IMG/VR virus record: IMGVR_UViG_3300022816_000110
Location: 1-49,799 of that record
Strand: one strand, 5' to 3'
From: a virus
DNA length: 49,799 nucleotides
Shown here: in pieces, positions 17,043 through 26,441 of the stretch
Layout of the letters: each line of letters opens with the position of its first letter
Numbering within the stretch: position 1 is the stretch's first letter
Position numbers and translations under genes: made by a program
The notes under the pieces: generated by a model
Databases searched by the model: none
Seen by the model: the letters and a program-made list of their open reading frames with translations, nothing else
Told to the model about the DNA's origin: nothing

Positions 17043-18065
17043 CTACCACCCCAATACTTTGCGGATTTCAATCGATGTTGTATAGCCACTGCCGCCTACA
17101 GCGTGCGTTGCTCGCTCAATGATGTATTTGCCGTCATATCGACCGAAGCCTGAAAGGTTGATCGTCAGACCAGCAGACATGCGAATATCTCCCACAAGCG
17201 ATAAGCTGGCGCGGCCAAAATTTTTGTTCTGCTCCCGAAGCTTCATACGGGCAAGCCGAAGGGCTTCCCCTTGCGACTTCACGTTTTCATTTAGCTTGAG
17301 CAATGCTCCCGTTTTCGGTGCTCCTGGTGGTGTATATGTGACTATCAGGGCGGTTTTAGCTTTAGGCGGCGTATAACTGACCTGACATGCTCTGTATGTC
17401 GTGTCTGTTGCACTCCAACCAAAACTATAGCTAATTACAACATAATCACCACGTGTCAGCGTAGCCACAGCCTGACGCTGCTCGTAGGTTCTTTCATCAA
17501 ACAAAACAAGCTTGCCCGTTGATACTTTGAGCGCTACGCCCTCTTTACTGCAAAGGTCAAGTAAAAAAGCCATATCCGATTGCTCCGTTTGGTCCAGCCG
17601 ATCATAGACCGGATTATCTGGCACCTCATACAAAAGTGTCAGTTTAGCGCGAGTAGCAATGTCTTGGGCGATTGAGCGCAGTGAAAGCTTTTCCCATGCT
17701 TTGGACCGTTTCTCTCTGCGTGCTCCTACTCCCGCAGGCAAAGACAATGCTTTTATCTGCACGGTATCCGGAGGACCTGCCAGCGTGGCGGAATCAACTT
17801 CAAATTTTCCAAGTGGCAGGGTTCGCTTATCCCCCGCAGCAAGCCAATCCAAAACCTGTATAGATGCAGTGATCGTGTCACCCTCCATTGGATTCCACGG
17901 CCCTTGCCAGCGCCGCAGGACATCCTCCAGTGTAATCTGTAAATCATCCAATTGCCCTGGGGCGTTATCCGTATAAGATAAATCAATCAGTGATCCAGCA
18001 ATGTCAGCGCTGATATCCTTGCCGTTATATTCGATTAAAACCAAAGCTCTGCGAGCATTCTGCAT
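17043..18065 (-). CDS. Phage tail protein D (P2 gpD-like / late control D family)
   Basis: A 340-residue protein of the gpD/gp27-like hub family. Features include LIDLSYTDNAPGQLDDLQITLED near residue 30, SLRSIAQDIATRAKL in the middle, and GLTINLSGFGRYDGKYIIERATHAVGGSGYTTSIEIRK-type sequence at the end. It forms the central baseplate hub and links the tube to the spike. GGAGGAG precedes the ATG. The order X-D-V is conserved. Confidence 0.9.
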   Translation of the reverse strand: MQNARRALVLIEYNGKDISADIAGSLIDLSYTDNAPGQLDDLQITLEDVLRRWQGPWNPMEGDTITASIQVLDWLAAGDKRTLPLGKFEVDSATLAGPPDTVQIKALSLPAGVGARREKRSKAWEKLSLRSIAQDIATRAKLTLLYEVPDNPVYDRLDQTEQSDMAFLLDLCSKEGVALKVSTGKLVLFDERTYEQRQAVATLTRGDYVVISYSFGWSATDTTYRACQVSYTPPKAKTALIVTYTPPGAPKTGALLKLNENVKSQGEALRLARMKLREQNKNFGRASLSLVGDIRMSAGLTINLSGFGRYDGKYIIERATHAVGGSGYTTSIEIRKVLGW

Positions 18066-18066
18066 G

Positions 18067-18264
18067 TTATCTCCTCCACGGCGGCAGGTCTGTTGGCAAT
18101 TCTAGAGGAGCAGGCGGGATTTGTAGCAGCACTCCAGCCGAAAATATGACCGTATCTGCATGCTGACCATTAGCGGAGATAAGCATAGGGAGCATTACAG
18201 AACTGCCATAAAACTTGAATGCGATCATATCCCATGTGTCGCCTTGTGTAGTTGTATATGTCAC
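18067..18264 (-). CDS. Phage tail protein X (LysM-like)
   Basis: A 65-residue protein with the gpX/LysM pattern: TYTTTQGDTWDMIAFKFYG, then LISANGQHADTVIFSAGVLLQIP. It is a baseplate-associated peptidoglycan-binding or structural module. The GTG start overlaps the tape-measure stop (GTGA), indicating translational coupling. Confidence 0.9.
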   Translation of the reverse strand: MTYTTTQGDTWDMIAFKFYGSSVMLPMLISANGQHADTVIFSAGVLLQIPPAPLELPTDLPPWRR

Positions 18265-20930
18265 CCCATACTCACCCGCCTTTGCTGCGTTAGCATATTT
18301 TTGTACCAGCGTTCCAATTCAGCTTTCCCTTCAGCTATGCCTGCCTTCACTTGTTCAGCCACGTTGCCATCACCACCATTAACCGCGATATTGAAATTGA
18401 ACACCGGATTTCTTGGACCACTATCCTGCTGCATCAACCCCATAGACGACCCAGCTGACTGCCATAAATCTTTACTGCGCTGACTGTTGTTTTCAGGAAT
18501 TATCCACTCGTTCGATTTACCTTCACCAACCCAAGCAAGCTCTGGCTGCGTGACGTATCCACCATCAGCATAACCTCCGATGTTTGGAATTTCGGGAATG
18601 TTCACACCGAACGTACCGCCGCCCAAGAATTCAGGAATATCAAATGAGAGGCCGTTAACCTTCTTGATCGCCATGTTAATTAGATCGATAGCTATATTAA
18701 TAGGCGCTGCTATTACGGCACCAACTGTACTAAAAATACCAACCAGTACGCTTTTAACGCCTTCCCAAGCCTTGCCCCAATTACCAGTAAACACGCCTGT
18801 AATAAAGTCAATCACTCCACCTAGTACAGTCATCAATCCACTTACTGTGGCTCCAATGCGAGAAATCGTATTAAGTACCAAAATTTTAATAAACGGGAAC
18901 ACAAAGTTGAATGCCGCAAACAACGCATCAAGCACAGGCTTTGTGAAATTCCAAATCGCGGTGAATGCTTCTGCGACTTTCGCACCCACCTCTTGGATTT
19001 TAGGCAATATAATTGCGATTGCAGCTGAAACAGCAGGCATAACCTCATTGGCTAGAAATGCGAAAATCATTGATAATACCGGCCATAATTTTGAATAGAG
19101 GTACGCAACAACTGGCATGACCGCACCAATGATTTTGGTTGCAACAGAAATAAACGTTTTTGCGATAGATAACAAGATCGGCGCGAGTTGTTTAACAATC
19201 TTGCCGATTGATCCCATTACGCCCATGACATGCGGGCTGATTTTATCCCATATTTCGAGTACTTTGTCTCTGAACGTTGTCCATAATCCGATCAAGGAAT
19301 CAATGTATGATCCAATACCAGATGCACCATCGCCACCGCTGAAGCTATCCCAAATACCAGAAACCACTCCAGATATCTTATCAACCATTGGGCCAATTGC
19401 GTTGCCGACCTTATTGAATGCCGCCTGTATGCTAGGCATAGCTTTTTGTAAAAATCCACTGAACTTTTCGAGTAGTGGAAGTGCAGCGTTTGATATGGGG
19501 AGCATGATTCCAGTTTGAAGTTGTCGGCCGATGCCTTCGAATGCTTTACCGATTGTTCCATACTTTATTTTCGTAATTTCTCCCATGCTGTCCTTAGTCA
19601 TATCAAATTTCTTTTCAATATTGCCATACGCCGCTATTACTCGTTCTTCCAAATCTTCTGCCTGTGTACCAAACAATTGAACTGAGGCTTCATTTTTTAG
19701 GAAAGGGTCTTGTAAGGAATTAATTGCTTTAACTGTGTCCAAGAACGCTTTTTGAGCGGTCTCTCCACCGGCAGCAAACTGTTTTGTCATCTCAGCGCCA
19801 TTAAGCCCGATGGTTTTATAAGCATCCATCGACGCTTTGGAACCATCCTTGGTCCGGATGCCAAATTCCTTAATACCGTCTCCGACTTTGTCCAAGTTAA
19901 ATGCGCCTGCATCAAGACCTGCCGCGAACGTATCGAACATACCCTCTGCTGAGAAGCCTAGTTTAGCGAAATATCCACTATACTCATTCGCGGTATCAAG
20001 AAGCTCGCCAGATTTATTCAGACCGTTTTGCGCGCCTTGTGCGAGTAGGTTATAAGCTTCTTCCGAGGTAATGCCAAAGTTTTTCATCATCGTATCAGCC
20101 GCTTTAATGCTCTCTGTGACGTCCTCTTTGTAAGCGTCCCTAAACGCAATCGCATTCTTCGTTGTAGCCTCTAGCGCTGACCCTGACTGCTGCGTGACTT
20201 GCTCAACCAGCCCCATAGAATCAGCAATATCATATAGATTCTCTCCGATTCCTTGGTTGTATATGTTCTGAGCAGCTGTTTTTAAACCATCCATCTCTTC
20301 AGTCGTGGAGCCCGTCATCACTTGCAGTTGTGCCATTGCTTCACTATATTCGCTCGCAAAAGAGTAAACCGCAGCCCCGGCAAGACCAACACCAGCCGCT
20401 GCTGCAATCCCTGCACCTGCAACCACAGCAGCACCGCCAAACATAACTCCTCCTGATCCTGCTCCGCCTCCACCACCGGAACCTCCGCCGCTTCCACCTC
20501 CACCGCCACCAGAAGGACCGCCAGCATTTTGCAAATCACGCATTCGCCGTTCAAGTTGCTCCACTTCGCGCAAGTAACGAGTCATGTCGTTGCCGAACAT
20601 ATTTCCAGGCATACGGATCGTGCTTATATCCCTTAGATTTCGGACCAACTCTCGCGAGCTAGTGACAGCCTCTCGAAGCTCAGTGAGCATGTTCGTAAAT
20701 ACCCCTGTTGGCATCGAAGTTGTACGAATGTCACGGAAATGTCGTTCAAGGTCCTGCAGCCCGTCACGAAGCGGCCTAACCATATCTCCTGATAGGCGAA
20801 TACTGTTAAGCGCTCGCGCCTTTGTTTCGAGCTCCGTAAGATCAGAAAGAGCCCGCGTCATGCCAGAGGTATAACTTCCCTCTAGCTTAGCCGCGAGCTC
20901 AAATGCAATTTTATATACTTTACCAGCCAT
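18261..20930 (-). CDS. Tail tape measure protein
   Basis: An 889-residue tape measure that sets tail length and carries a hydrophobic core. An N-terminal coiled-coil region (residues 1-135) is followed by a striking glycine/serine linker (137-166), a hydrophobic stretch (VVAGAGIAAAAGVGLAGAAVYSF) and a TP901-type domain (GLKTAAQNIYNQGI...GLDAGAFNLDKVGDGIKEFGI). Several long hydrophobic helices lie at about 555-720. The C-terminus (SNEWIIPENNSQRS) resembles other tape-measure ends. It lies directly after the frameshifted chaperone gene. Confidence 0.93.
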   Translation of the reverse strand: MAGKVYKIAFELAAKLEGSYTSGMTRALSDLTELETKARALNSIRLSGDMVRPLRDGLQDLERHFRDIRTTSMPTGVFTNMLTELREAVTSSRELVRNLRDISTIRMPGNMFGNDMTRYLREVEQLERRMRDLQNAGGPSGGGGGGSGGGSGGGGGAGSGGVMFGGAAVVAGAGIAAAAGVGLAGAAVYSFASEYSEAMAQLQVMTGSTTEEMDGLKTAAQNIYNQGIGENLYDIADSMGLVEQVTQQSGSALEATTKNAIAFRDAYKEDVTESIKAADTMMKNFGITSEEAYNLLAQGAQNGLNKSGELLDTANEYSGYFAKLGFSAEGMFDTFAAGLDAGAFNLDKVGDGIKEFGIRTKDGSKASMDAYKTIGLNGAEMTKQFAAGGETAQKAFLDTVKAINSLQDPFLKNEASVQLFGTQAEDLEERVIAAYGNIEKKFDMTKDSMGEITKIKYGTIGKAFEGIGRQLQTGIMLPISNAALPLLEKFSGFLQKAMPSIQAAFNKVGNAIGPMVDKISGVVSGIWDSFSGGDGASGIGSYIDSLIGLWTTFRDKVLEIWDKISPHVMGVMGSIGKIVKQLAPILLSIAKTFISVATKIIGAVMPVVAYLYSKLWPVLSMIFAFLANEVMPAVSAAIAIILPKIQEVGAKVAEAFTAIWNFTKPVLDALFAAFNFVFPFIKILVLNTISRIGATVSGLMTVLGGVIDFITGVFTGNWGKAWEGVKSVLVGIFSTVGAVIAAPINIAIDLINMAIKKVNGLSFDIPEFLGGGTFGVNIPEIPNIGGYADGGYVTQPELAWVGEGKSNEWIIPENNSQRSKDLWQSAGSSMGLMQQDSGPRNPVFNFNIAVNGGDGNVAEQVKAGIAEGKAELERWYKNMLTQQRRVSMG

Positions 20931-20933
20931 ACG

Positions 20934-21382
20934 TCACCTCTTTTTAGGCTGTTGCGCCGCTTTGCCCCATTCCTGCAGTTCGCCTATAGGCAGACTAAGG
21001 AAGTAAGGCATCGGCGTATTTAAGGCGCCAGAAAGAGCTGCTATGTGCTTTCGCAACAGCAGCAGCCCTCCGTCTTCAGCCAATCCTAGCCTAGCAAAAA
21101 ATTTTGCGCTTCCACCGTTAGCTTCGAGAAGTCTTTAGCGGATAATTTATTGAAGAGTTCCGCAGGCTGTTTTGAAGCACGCGCTACAATGTAGACCAGA
21201 TATGACTTAGAAAGCTCCTTAACCGGAGCGAAGTCTTTTGTTTTAGCCGCTTCTGTGTTGTATTGTCGTTCAGCAGCAAGAATATCGTCACCAGTGAGAC
21301 TGTCAAAATCAACATCTAACTCCGTGATCGTTTCACCGTCGAACTCTACTGGCTTGCTCAATACAAATTTATTTTCTTTCAT
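20934..21382 (-). CDS. Tail assembly chaperone, -1 frameshift fusion product (E+E'-like)
   Basis: The zero-frame chaperone ends at 21086, but just before its stop lies a canonical X-XXY-YYZ slippery heptamer, A AAT TTT, at 21098-21104 on the minus strand. A -1 slip opens a frame of about 54 codons that begins FARLGLAEDGG, includes LRKHIAALSGAL and PMPYFLSLPIGELQEWG, and ends at a TGA (20934-20936) just upstream of the tape-measure start. This is the arrangement of P2 E/E' and lambda G/GT, where the fusion coats the tape measure during tail assembly. Confidence 0.8.
21086..21382 (-). CDS. Tail assembly chaperone, zero-frame product
   Basis: A 98-residue protein (MKENKFVLSKPVEFDGETITELDVDF-type start, ending LTVEAQNFLLG) of the Phage_TAC gpE-like group. 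It begins with the conserved pattern in which a hydrophobic core strand precedes DGETIxELxVDFDSLTGDD. It is made without frameshifting; most ribosomes should give this form. It sits between the tube and tape-measure genes, the standard place. Confidence 0.85.
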   Translation of the reverse strand: MKENKFVLSKPVEFDGETITELDVDFDSLTGDDILAAERQYNTEAAKTKDFAPVKELSKSYLVYIVARASKQPAELFNKLSAKDFSKLTVEAQNFLLG

Positions 21383-21396
21383 TTTATCATTTCCCC

Positions 21397-21912
21397 TTAT
21401 TTGCCGAGAGCAGCGCGCTCTGCGGCGAGATAGTCTTTACCGTTAATGATACAAATTGAGTTAAGCTTATCGATTTCAAGCACCACTTTACCCTCTAAAA
21501 TGATCTTTACATAGACCACTTCAAATTCAATGCTAGTATCCGTTGTTGCGCCAATTTCGAATTTTCCAAGTGACAAACTCTTTGGTATGGCGCGTACTGA
21601 AACTTTAGTAGGCGAGCTGCTGTATGTGCCCGCAGAAGAATCCAGCGTCTGCTGTGCGGCTCGGAAATCAATGGCATGCAACTCAGGCGCATTCAGCGCA
21701 ATAGCTGCAGGGTCAATGGTTCGAAAATTAAGCGTGCATCCCATGCTGCCGTAATGTCCGATTGTTGGGCTGTCAATCTCACCAGCAATGCCTGCGCCTT
21801 TGATCGTCTCCGTTAATGCTTCCAAACTCGGGAGCTCAACGTCTGCTGTTCCGAGGTAGGTAGAGCCATTCAGATATACCGAATATCCCGTGATTTTTTC
21901 AGGTATTTTCAT
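21397..21912 (-). CDS. Major tail tube protein (P2 FII family)
   Basis: A 171-residue protein starting MKIPEKITGYSVYLNGSTYLGTADVELPSLE, matching the FII family N-terminus, with EIDSPTIGHYGSMGCTLNFRTI and a later GKFEIGATTDTSIEFEVVYVKI. It polymerises into the inner tube of the contractile tail. It follows the sheath gene and has a good ribosome site (ataggagctgac). Confidence 0.92.
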   Translation of the reverse strand: MKIPEKITGYSVYLNGSTYLGTADVELPSLEALTETIKGAGIAGEIDSPTIGHYGSMGCTLNFRTIDPAAIALNAPELHAIDFRAAQQTLDSSAGTYSSSPTKVSVRAIPKSLSLGKFEIGATTDTSIEFEVVYVKIILEGKVVLEIDKLNSICIINGKDYLAAERAALGK

Positions 21913-21922
21913 ATGTCAGCTC

Positions 21923-23377
21923 CTATCCGAATAGCGATCCGAGGTAGCTAGGATCGTACTCCAGAATGAAATTCATTTCTTGTGCAGGTCCTGGCGGCGT
22001 TAAATAGACATGAAAACGAATAATGCCGCCAAGTAAGTCCGTTGTCGGGTTTTCGGAAGCGTTAAATTCAACCCGACCACCGAGCAGCGCACCAGTAGAC
22101 GTTAGCCCGTTCAGCCAAATGTTAATAGAGTCCGTAACCGTCTCAATCAAGCGTTTATTCATAGGGTCGTCTACTTTTGCCCAATAGGTGAGCGTAATCG
22201 TGTTTGCTACCCAATCGAACATACGACGAATGGAAATAAAAACGTCCTTCGCGTCCGTGTTCGCTGGATAAGCGCCAGTATTGTTGCCCCAAGCTTTCCA
22301 CCCGCCTACAAAGTTGAGCGCCGTGACGATGCCTTGTGTGTTAAGGTAGGCAGCTTGATCCGGTCCCAAGTAAACCTCTGTGCCATCAGCAAGCACTGCC
22401 GCATTAGCTTGTAACGCTTTGTTTGACGGAGATGCATACGGAACACCGTCATAGGCTGCGTCAGTCGCACCAATCACACCAGCAAGCTGTGTCGATAAAT
22501 GATACTGTTTGCCTCCCAGCGCCACTTTAGGCCATGTAGCCACTTGCCGTGTAGACGTATAGTTATTGGTATTTTTCCAAGCTGGAGCCTCATTGTATTG
22601 ATCCGCTCCTGCTGATGTAGCAGGTACGTCGGTCAATGCCAAAGCTTTGAAGTGACCGTTGATGTTCCCTGCTTTCGCAACCATGATTGCCGCAACCGTT
22701 GGATCAGTAGAGTAACCAGGCGCTACGATCAAGCTCGGCACAAGTCCGAAACGCGGGAATACTTGATTGATTAATTCCAAGCCTGTTAGCTTTCCTGTGG
22801 AAACGTCAACGCCGCCAATAATATCAGCCGAATCAACAACAGAAGGATTGAGACGATCATAGCCAACCTGCAACGCAGTGGCGTTAGCCGGAATGGCACC
22901 AGTGGACTTGCGACTGATTACAACATTACCATCCTTGTCGAAATCGATCGTGTAGTCCGTATCCTTTACGTATGGTGTAACGCCGTCTGCGGATTTAACA
23001 ACCACGCTCGGCAGCATCACGCCTTTGATAGTGATTTTGACCACGCCTGCTGTTACTGGCGTACTAGCAGGTGCAACCGTTGTTTTATGATCTGCCGGAT
23101 TTAGTACGTTGATAAAAATTACGGGAGACAGGCCAAATAGCCGGAAATGCGAATCCATGAACTCACAAAGGCTATATGAAGAAAAATCATCCGAATAACC
23201 GAGTGCCGCGACGGCCTCCGCAAATGAATAGGCTAAAATAGGAACATTGACCGGCAGCGTGGCCGACTTGCTCATATTGATCGGGGCTGTCCCAACGACG
23301 ACAGGTATCGCAGATGCGACCTGTACCGGGGATACAACCGATGTTGCTTGCTCTGATACTGTAACGCCGTGTGCCAT
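21923..23377 (-). CDS. Tail sheath protein (P2 FI family)
   Basis: A 484-residue contractile sheath. It begins MAHGVTVSEQATSVVSPVQVASAIPVVVGTAPINM and includes NGHFKALALTDVPAT and the C-terminal sheath domain (VFISIRRMFDWVANTITLTYWAKVDDPMNKRLIETVTDSIN-type sequence). Its presence shows the virion is a myovirus. Length and gene order (sheath then tube) fit P2-like phages. Confidence 0.95.
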   Translation of the reverse strand: MAHGVTVSEQATSVVSPVQVASAIPVVVGTAPINMSKSATLPVNVPILAYSFAEAVAALGYSDDFSSYSLCEFMDSHFRLFGLSPVIFINVLNPADHKTTVAPASTPVTAGVVKITIKGVMLPSVVVKSADGVTPYVKDTDYTIDFDKDGNVVISRKSTGAIPANATALQVGYDRLNPSVVDSADIIGGVDVSTGKLTGLELINQVFPRFGLVPSLIVAPGYSTDPTVAAIMVAKAGNINGHFKALALTDVPATSAGADQYNEAPAWKNTNNYTSTRQVATWPKVALGGKQYHLSTQLAGVIGATDAAYDGVPYASPSNKALQANAAVLADGTEVYLGPDQAAYLNTQGIVTALNFVGGWKAWGNNTGAYPANTDAKDVFISIRRMFDWVANTITLTYWAKVDDPMNKRLIETVTDSINIWLNGLTSTGALLGGRVEFNASENPTTDLLGGIIRFHVYLTPPGPAQEMNFILEYDPSYLGSLFG

Positions 23378-23386
23378 GTTGGCCCC

Positions 23387-23698
23387 CTATCTTCTCAATG
23401 TCATGAGATTTTGATATGCAATGCTTTCAAGCGTGCCCGTTTGCAGAGCCTTTGCTTGCATGGCTGCTGTTTCCGCAACTGGAACGATTAAATCTTTAAT
23501 GCTAGGCTGCTGCTCCAATAGATCGGTCAAATATACCGGCAGCCCACCGCGAAATACCGTAAACTGTGACAAGCGACCGCCTGGCAGGTTAGGGCCGATG
23601 TAAATAAGCTGCTCAACCGGTTCGGTCTTTTCTGGTTTAGGCAACCTTTCTTTCGGCGCTTTTGGTTTTTCTTGTTCCGCTCCTTGTTGGTCGTTCAT
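23387..23698 (-). CDS. Small neck/tail protein of unknown function
   Basis: A 103-residue protein with a Lys/Pro/Glu-rich N-terminus (KPKAPKERLPKPEK), then YIGPNLPGGRLSQFTVFRGGLP and a helical C-terminus. It lies between the tail-terminator-like protein and the sheath; its ATG overlaps the upstream stop. Proteins of this size and place are common in Firmicute contractile phages, but I do not know a defined function. Confidence 0.65.
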   Translation of the reverse strand: MNDQQGAEQEKPKAPKERLPKPEKTEPVEQLIYIGPNLPGGRLSQFTVFRGGLPVYLTDLLEQQPSIKDLIVPVAETAAMQAKALQTGTLESIAYQNLMTLRR

Positions 23699-24132
23699 AT
23701 CCCTTCCACCTCCTCAGTAATAGTCGGGAGTTTCCATGTCGTGATAGCCTGACCAATGTATTCAGGTACAGGCTGCCCCTCGTAAAACTCCCATTTGTAT
23801 GGTAGCTCCAGTCGAAATTGTCCTTCTAACGTCCTCTTCTTCAAAAACGCTAACCGGACACGCTCCATTACGTTAAAAACATCTTTCGGCGCTTCGTGCT
23901 CCTCTGATTTTGTGCCGAAGTAGAGAATAATGGATATAGCATGACCTTCTTCCATCGCGTCCCCTTTATGCGGTCGAACAATGACATAAGGAAACTCAGG
24001 TATGCTTTGATTGGTTAAACTCTTTTCCGGCAGAGAAAATTCATAAACAGTCGGACGCTGCGAGAAATTTTCAGCAAGCACACCTTCGATAAATCTCTTA
24101 ATTGCTCCACTGAGCAATATCGGGGTAGACAA
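23695..24132 (-). CDS. Tail completion/terminator-like protein
   Basis: About 145 residues with FPYVIVRPHKGDAMEEGHAISIILYFGTKS, then VMERVRLAFLKKRTLEGQFRLELPYKWEF and a conserved YIGQAITTWKLPTI end. This pattern is typical of neck proteins that close the tail top. The frame is open from GTG at 24141, but GAGG directly abuts that codon; TTG at 24132 has proper spacing and is my choice. Function is inferred from position and general pattern. Confidence 0.6.
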   Translation of the reverse strand: MSTPILLSGAIKRFIEGVLAENFSQRPTVYEFSLPEKSLTNQSIPEFPYVIVRPHKGDAMEEGHAISIILYFGTKSEEHEAPKDVFNVMERVRLAFLKKRTLEGQFRLELPYKWEFYEGQPVPEYIGQAITTWKLPTITEEVEGI

Positions 24133-24142
24133 GCTGCTCACC

Positions 24143-24712
24143 TCATTTCAAAATACGGCCTATTTCGTGGTCAAGCCGCTTGTGCATCCGTTCCTCAGCT
24201 TGTTCCTCAACATGCTTAATAACCTCTGGAGCATTCATCATGACTGCGATAGCGGGGCTTCGTAGTTCTTCAACAGGCAATTCGGGATAATTCCCCTGAG
24301 CATTCTTCCTACGCCTAGCGCCACTCTGACCTGTTGGGAACTTCCGCTTCATAACCATAACTTTCGATCCAGTGTTTCGAATATAAGCGGATCTGATTGT
24401 CTTGGATTCCCCTTTTCTAACTTCGACCTTTGCTGGTTTCGGTTTACGGGGATTCCAATTTTTCGGACTGTACTTGAAGCGAGTCAAAGGAAGATTCGGG
24501 CCGCTCGCTTTAATGATTACCTCGCCAGATGAAGCGGACGCATAAACCAGCTTCAAAGCACCCTTAACCTCGGATGCTTTGATCTGGTATGTTTCCCGAA
24601 CCTTGCGGCTAGCCTCTGTCATGACACCCTCACCAACGCGGTTGAGAGCTTTGGAAGAGACTTCATCCATACGTTCCTTTAATGCCTTGACGACCTTCAC
24701 CGCTTCTCGCAT
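24143..24712 (-). CDS. Prophage minor tail protein Z-like (neck)
   Basis: About 189 residues, rich in Lys/Arg. It has SSKALNRVGEGVMTEASRKVRETYQIKASEVKGALKL-type sequence, then KGPNLPLTRFKYSPK-like and YIRNTGSKVMVMKRKFPTGQSG. These match the GPZ (minor tail Z) family, which completes the head-tail connection. A TTG at 24727 overlaps the upstream stop, but ATG at 24712 has AAGG at better spacing, so I used it. Confidence 0.7.
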   Translation of the reverse strand: MREAVKVVKALKERMDEVSSKALNRVGEGVMTEASRKVRETYQIKASEVKGALKLVYASASSGEVIIKASGPNLPLTRFKYSPKNWNPRKPKPAKVEVRKGESKTIRSAYIRNTGSKVMVMKRKFPTGQSGARRRKNAQGNYPELPVEELRSPAIAVMMNAPEVIKHVEEQAEERMHKRLDHEIGRILK

Positions 24713-24723
24713 GCCTTCTACCT

Positions 24724-25050
24724 TCAATCTACATTCGCCTCCAGCGTGACCGCATAGATTCCGCAGTCATCCGACGATTTGACTACGCTATATGCAACAC
24801 CATCCAATGTTAGGCGTACACCTTCACGCGGGATACCATCAAACGCTATATCAAATTCAGCAGCATCAAAATGGACCTGTTTTCGGACAAGAGAAACACC
24901 CTCCGCATAAGCAAGAGGGTGTATGTTGTCGGTGGCTTCAGATACAACTGCTCGAATATTTCTGCCATCCAACATATGCAAGCTTGCAAATTCATCTGTA
25001 TTCATAAAAATCGGGATATCTTGTGCAGCTTGATCTTTAAAGGTACTCAT
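24724..25050 (-). CDS. Head-tail joining protein (lambda FII / gpATP-like)
   Basis: A 108-residue protein with FMNTDEFASLHMLDGRNIRAVVSEA and a later RLTLDGVAYSVVKSSDDCGIYAVTLE. This resembles small head-tail connectors of the lambda FII type, in which F-x-N-x-x-E-F-A is common near the start. It lies directly after the capsid block, which fits. Its ribosome site is weak. Confidence 0.65.
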   Translation of the reverse strand: MSTFKDQAAQDIPIFMNTDEFASLHMLDGRNIRAVVSEATDNIHPLAYAEGVSLVRKQVHFDAAEFDIAFDGIPREGVRLTLDGVAYSVVKSSDDCGIYAVTLEANVD

Positions 25051-25052
25051 GA

Positions 25053-25361
25053 CTATTTGGCCCGCTTGTTTTTCTGAGGACTTTCAAGACCAGGAATTGA
25101 AATGTCAGGGCCTTGATTAGTTGTTTCATCATCAGACTTTGATTCATCATCAGATTCATTTTCCCCTTTATCACCTGCAGGCGGATCAACTGGCTTTTTA
25201 TCCTCTTTCAGCTCATCGAAATCGTGCTGTTCAAAAACATCCACGACGCCAGCTGCCAAAAGCTCTTGTTCATCTATTTCGCTCAGTCCTTCGATGATAT
25301 CGCCAGCTTTATAGATATTTTCACCATCGTCGACCTGCCCAACCCTTACTATTACACTCAT
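25053..25361 (-). CDS. Head-region acidic protein of unknown function
   Basis: About 102 residues: a beta-like N-terminus (MSVIVRVGQVDDGENIYKAGDIIEGL) followed by a long acidic, low-complexity tail (DKGENESDDESKSDDETT). The start at 25361 has AGGAGG eight bases upstream, better than the ATG six bases before it. It lies between the major capsid and connector genes, where lambda FI-like assembly proteins occur; the acidic tail would suit such a role, which I infer. Confidence 0.6.
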   Translation of the reverse strand: MSVIVRVGQVDDGENIYKAGDIIEGLSEIDEQELLAAGVVDVFEQHDFDELKEDKKPVDPPAGDKGENESDDESKSDDETTNQGPDISIPGLESPQKNKRAK

Positions 25362-25373
25362 AACCATAGCCTC

Positions 25374-26426
25374 CTAGTAAACGTCAGCGACGAACCAACC
25401 GTCGACATCGTCAGGGATTGGGATAGGTCGAGACGTCAAACGGATCATACGCGCATCTGCATTTTGGTCTGACCAGGACTTAGGAACTTTCGCACCTTCA
25501 TATGTGTGAAATTGTCCATCTGCTTCCATCTGTGTAACAGCCCCGTAAGAGAAATTCCCAAGGTTTGGACGGCATAGAATGACATGATCTTCCGGAATGT
25601 ATGGCTGTTCAACGCCTTCATCATCAATAAACCAGGCAGAATACGTGTAGAGTTCCAAACCGAGACCGGGGAGCTTGCCGCAATAGGTGAGCGCCTCATC
25701 AACAATACTAGGATTCATTAAAGCTAGAGTAGCGTTTTGCTGCTTCAACATGTTATCGATTTCTGGATCAGATCGGAATTGCTTCCATGCTCCTTGTCCG
25801 AAGATCGCCATTGTTGGTGCTGAACCAGCTGTTTTTATAACATTTAAGCGCCATTGTTCCATATTTTCGTACTTCTTCCCAGCAGATCCTGCATCATTCC
25901 ACTTAGCCGTGCTTGTGAGCGTGACCTTATTCGTAAACCCGAAATTAATTTCATCTTCAACAAATTGCGAATCGAGTTTATCGATGAAACCTTTAACAAC
26001 AATCGGTTTGCCTAACAGCAGTTCCCGCGCCATCCACTCAATTCGGCGTGCGACCATATCATCGAGCTCGCTGAGATCCGTACCGAGCAATTGCGCTTGG
26101 CGCTGAGCAGGTGTCTGCTGGCTGTACAAATTCTCGCCAATTCCACGCGTCACAAGATCATCAAGTGTTAGGACACGCTGCGGTGCAATTTTGGGCGCCG
26201 TGTATTTTTTGGTTTTGTAACCGTCTCGAGCCACGGTAATGCCGCCAACACGCGGCGCAACAAATGGCGCCATTGGTCGCTGGCCCTTTTTGTAATCAAA
26301 AAGCACGTCCTCCGTCACGAATGTTTTCGGTGTCGGGAAGAACGTGCTTGAGAAAAATTTACGAAGTGGCAGCATCTTACGAACCGCCTGCAGCATAGTA
26401 ATCGTTTTATATAAGTCCAAATTCAT
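25374..26426 (-). CDS. Major capsid protein (lambda gpE family)
   Basis: A 350-residue capsid protein of the Phage_cap_E family. Diagnostic stretches are FFSSTFFPTPKTFVTEDVLFDY, MAPFVAPRVGGI and the C-terminal PEDHVILCRPNLGNFSYGAVTQME. It builds the head shell together with the decoration protein encoded just upstream. AGGAGG precedes the ATG. Confidence 0.94.
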   Translation of the reverse strand: MNLDLYKTITMLQAVRKMLPLRKFFSSTFFPTPKTFVTEDVLFDYKKGQRPMAPFVAPRVGGITVARDGYKTKKYTAPKIAPQRVLTLDDLVTRGIGENLYSQQTPAQRQAQLLGTDLSELDDMVARRIEWMARELLLGKPIVVKGFIDKLDSQFVEDEINFGFTNKVTLTSTAKWNDAGSAGKKYENMEQWRLNVIKTAGSAPTMAIFGQGAWKQFRSDPEIDNMLKQQNATLALMNPSIVDEALTYCGKLPGLGLELYTYSAWFIDDEGVEQPYIPEDHVILCRPNLGNFSYGAVTQMEADGQFHTYEGAKVPKSWSDQNADARMIRLTSRPIPIPDDVDGWFVADVY

Positions 26427-26441
26427 ATTCGATTAATCCTC

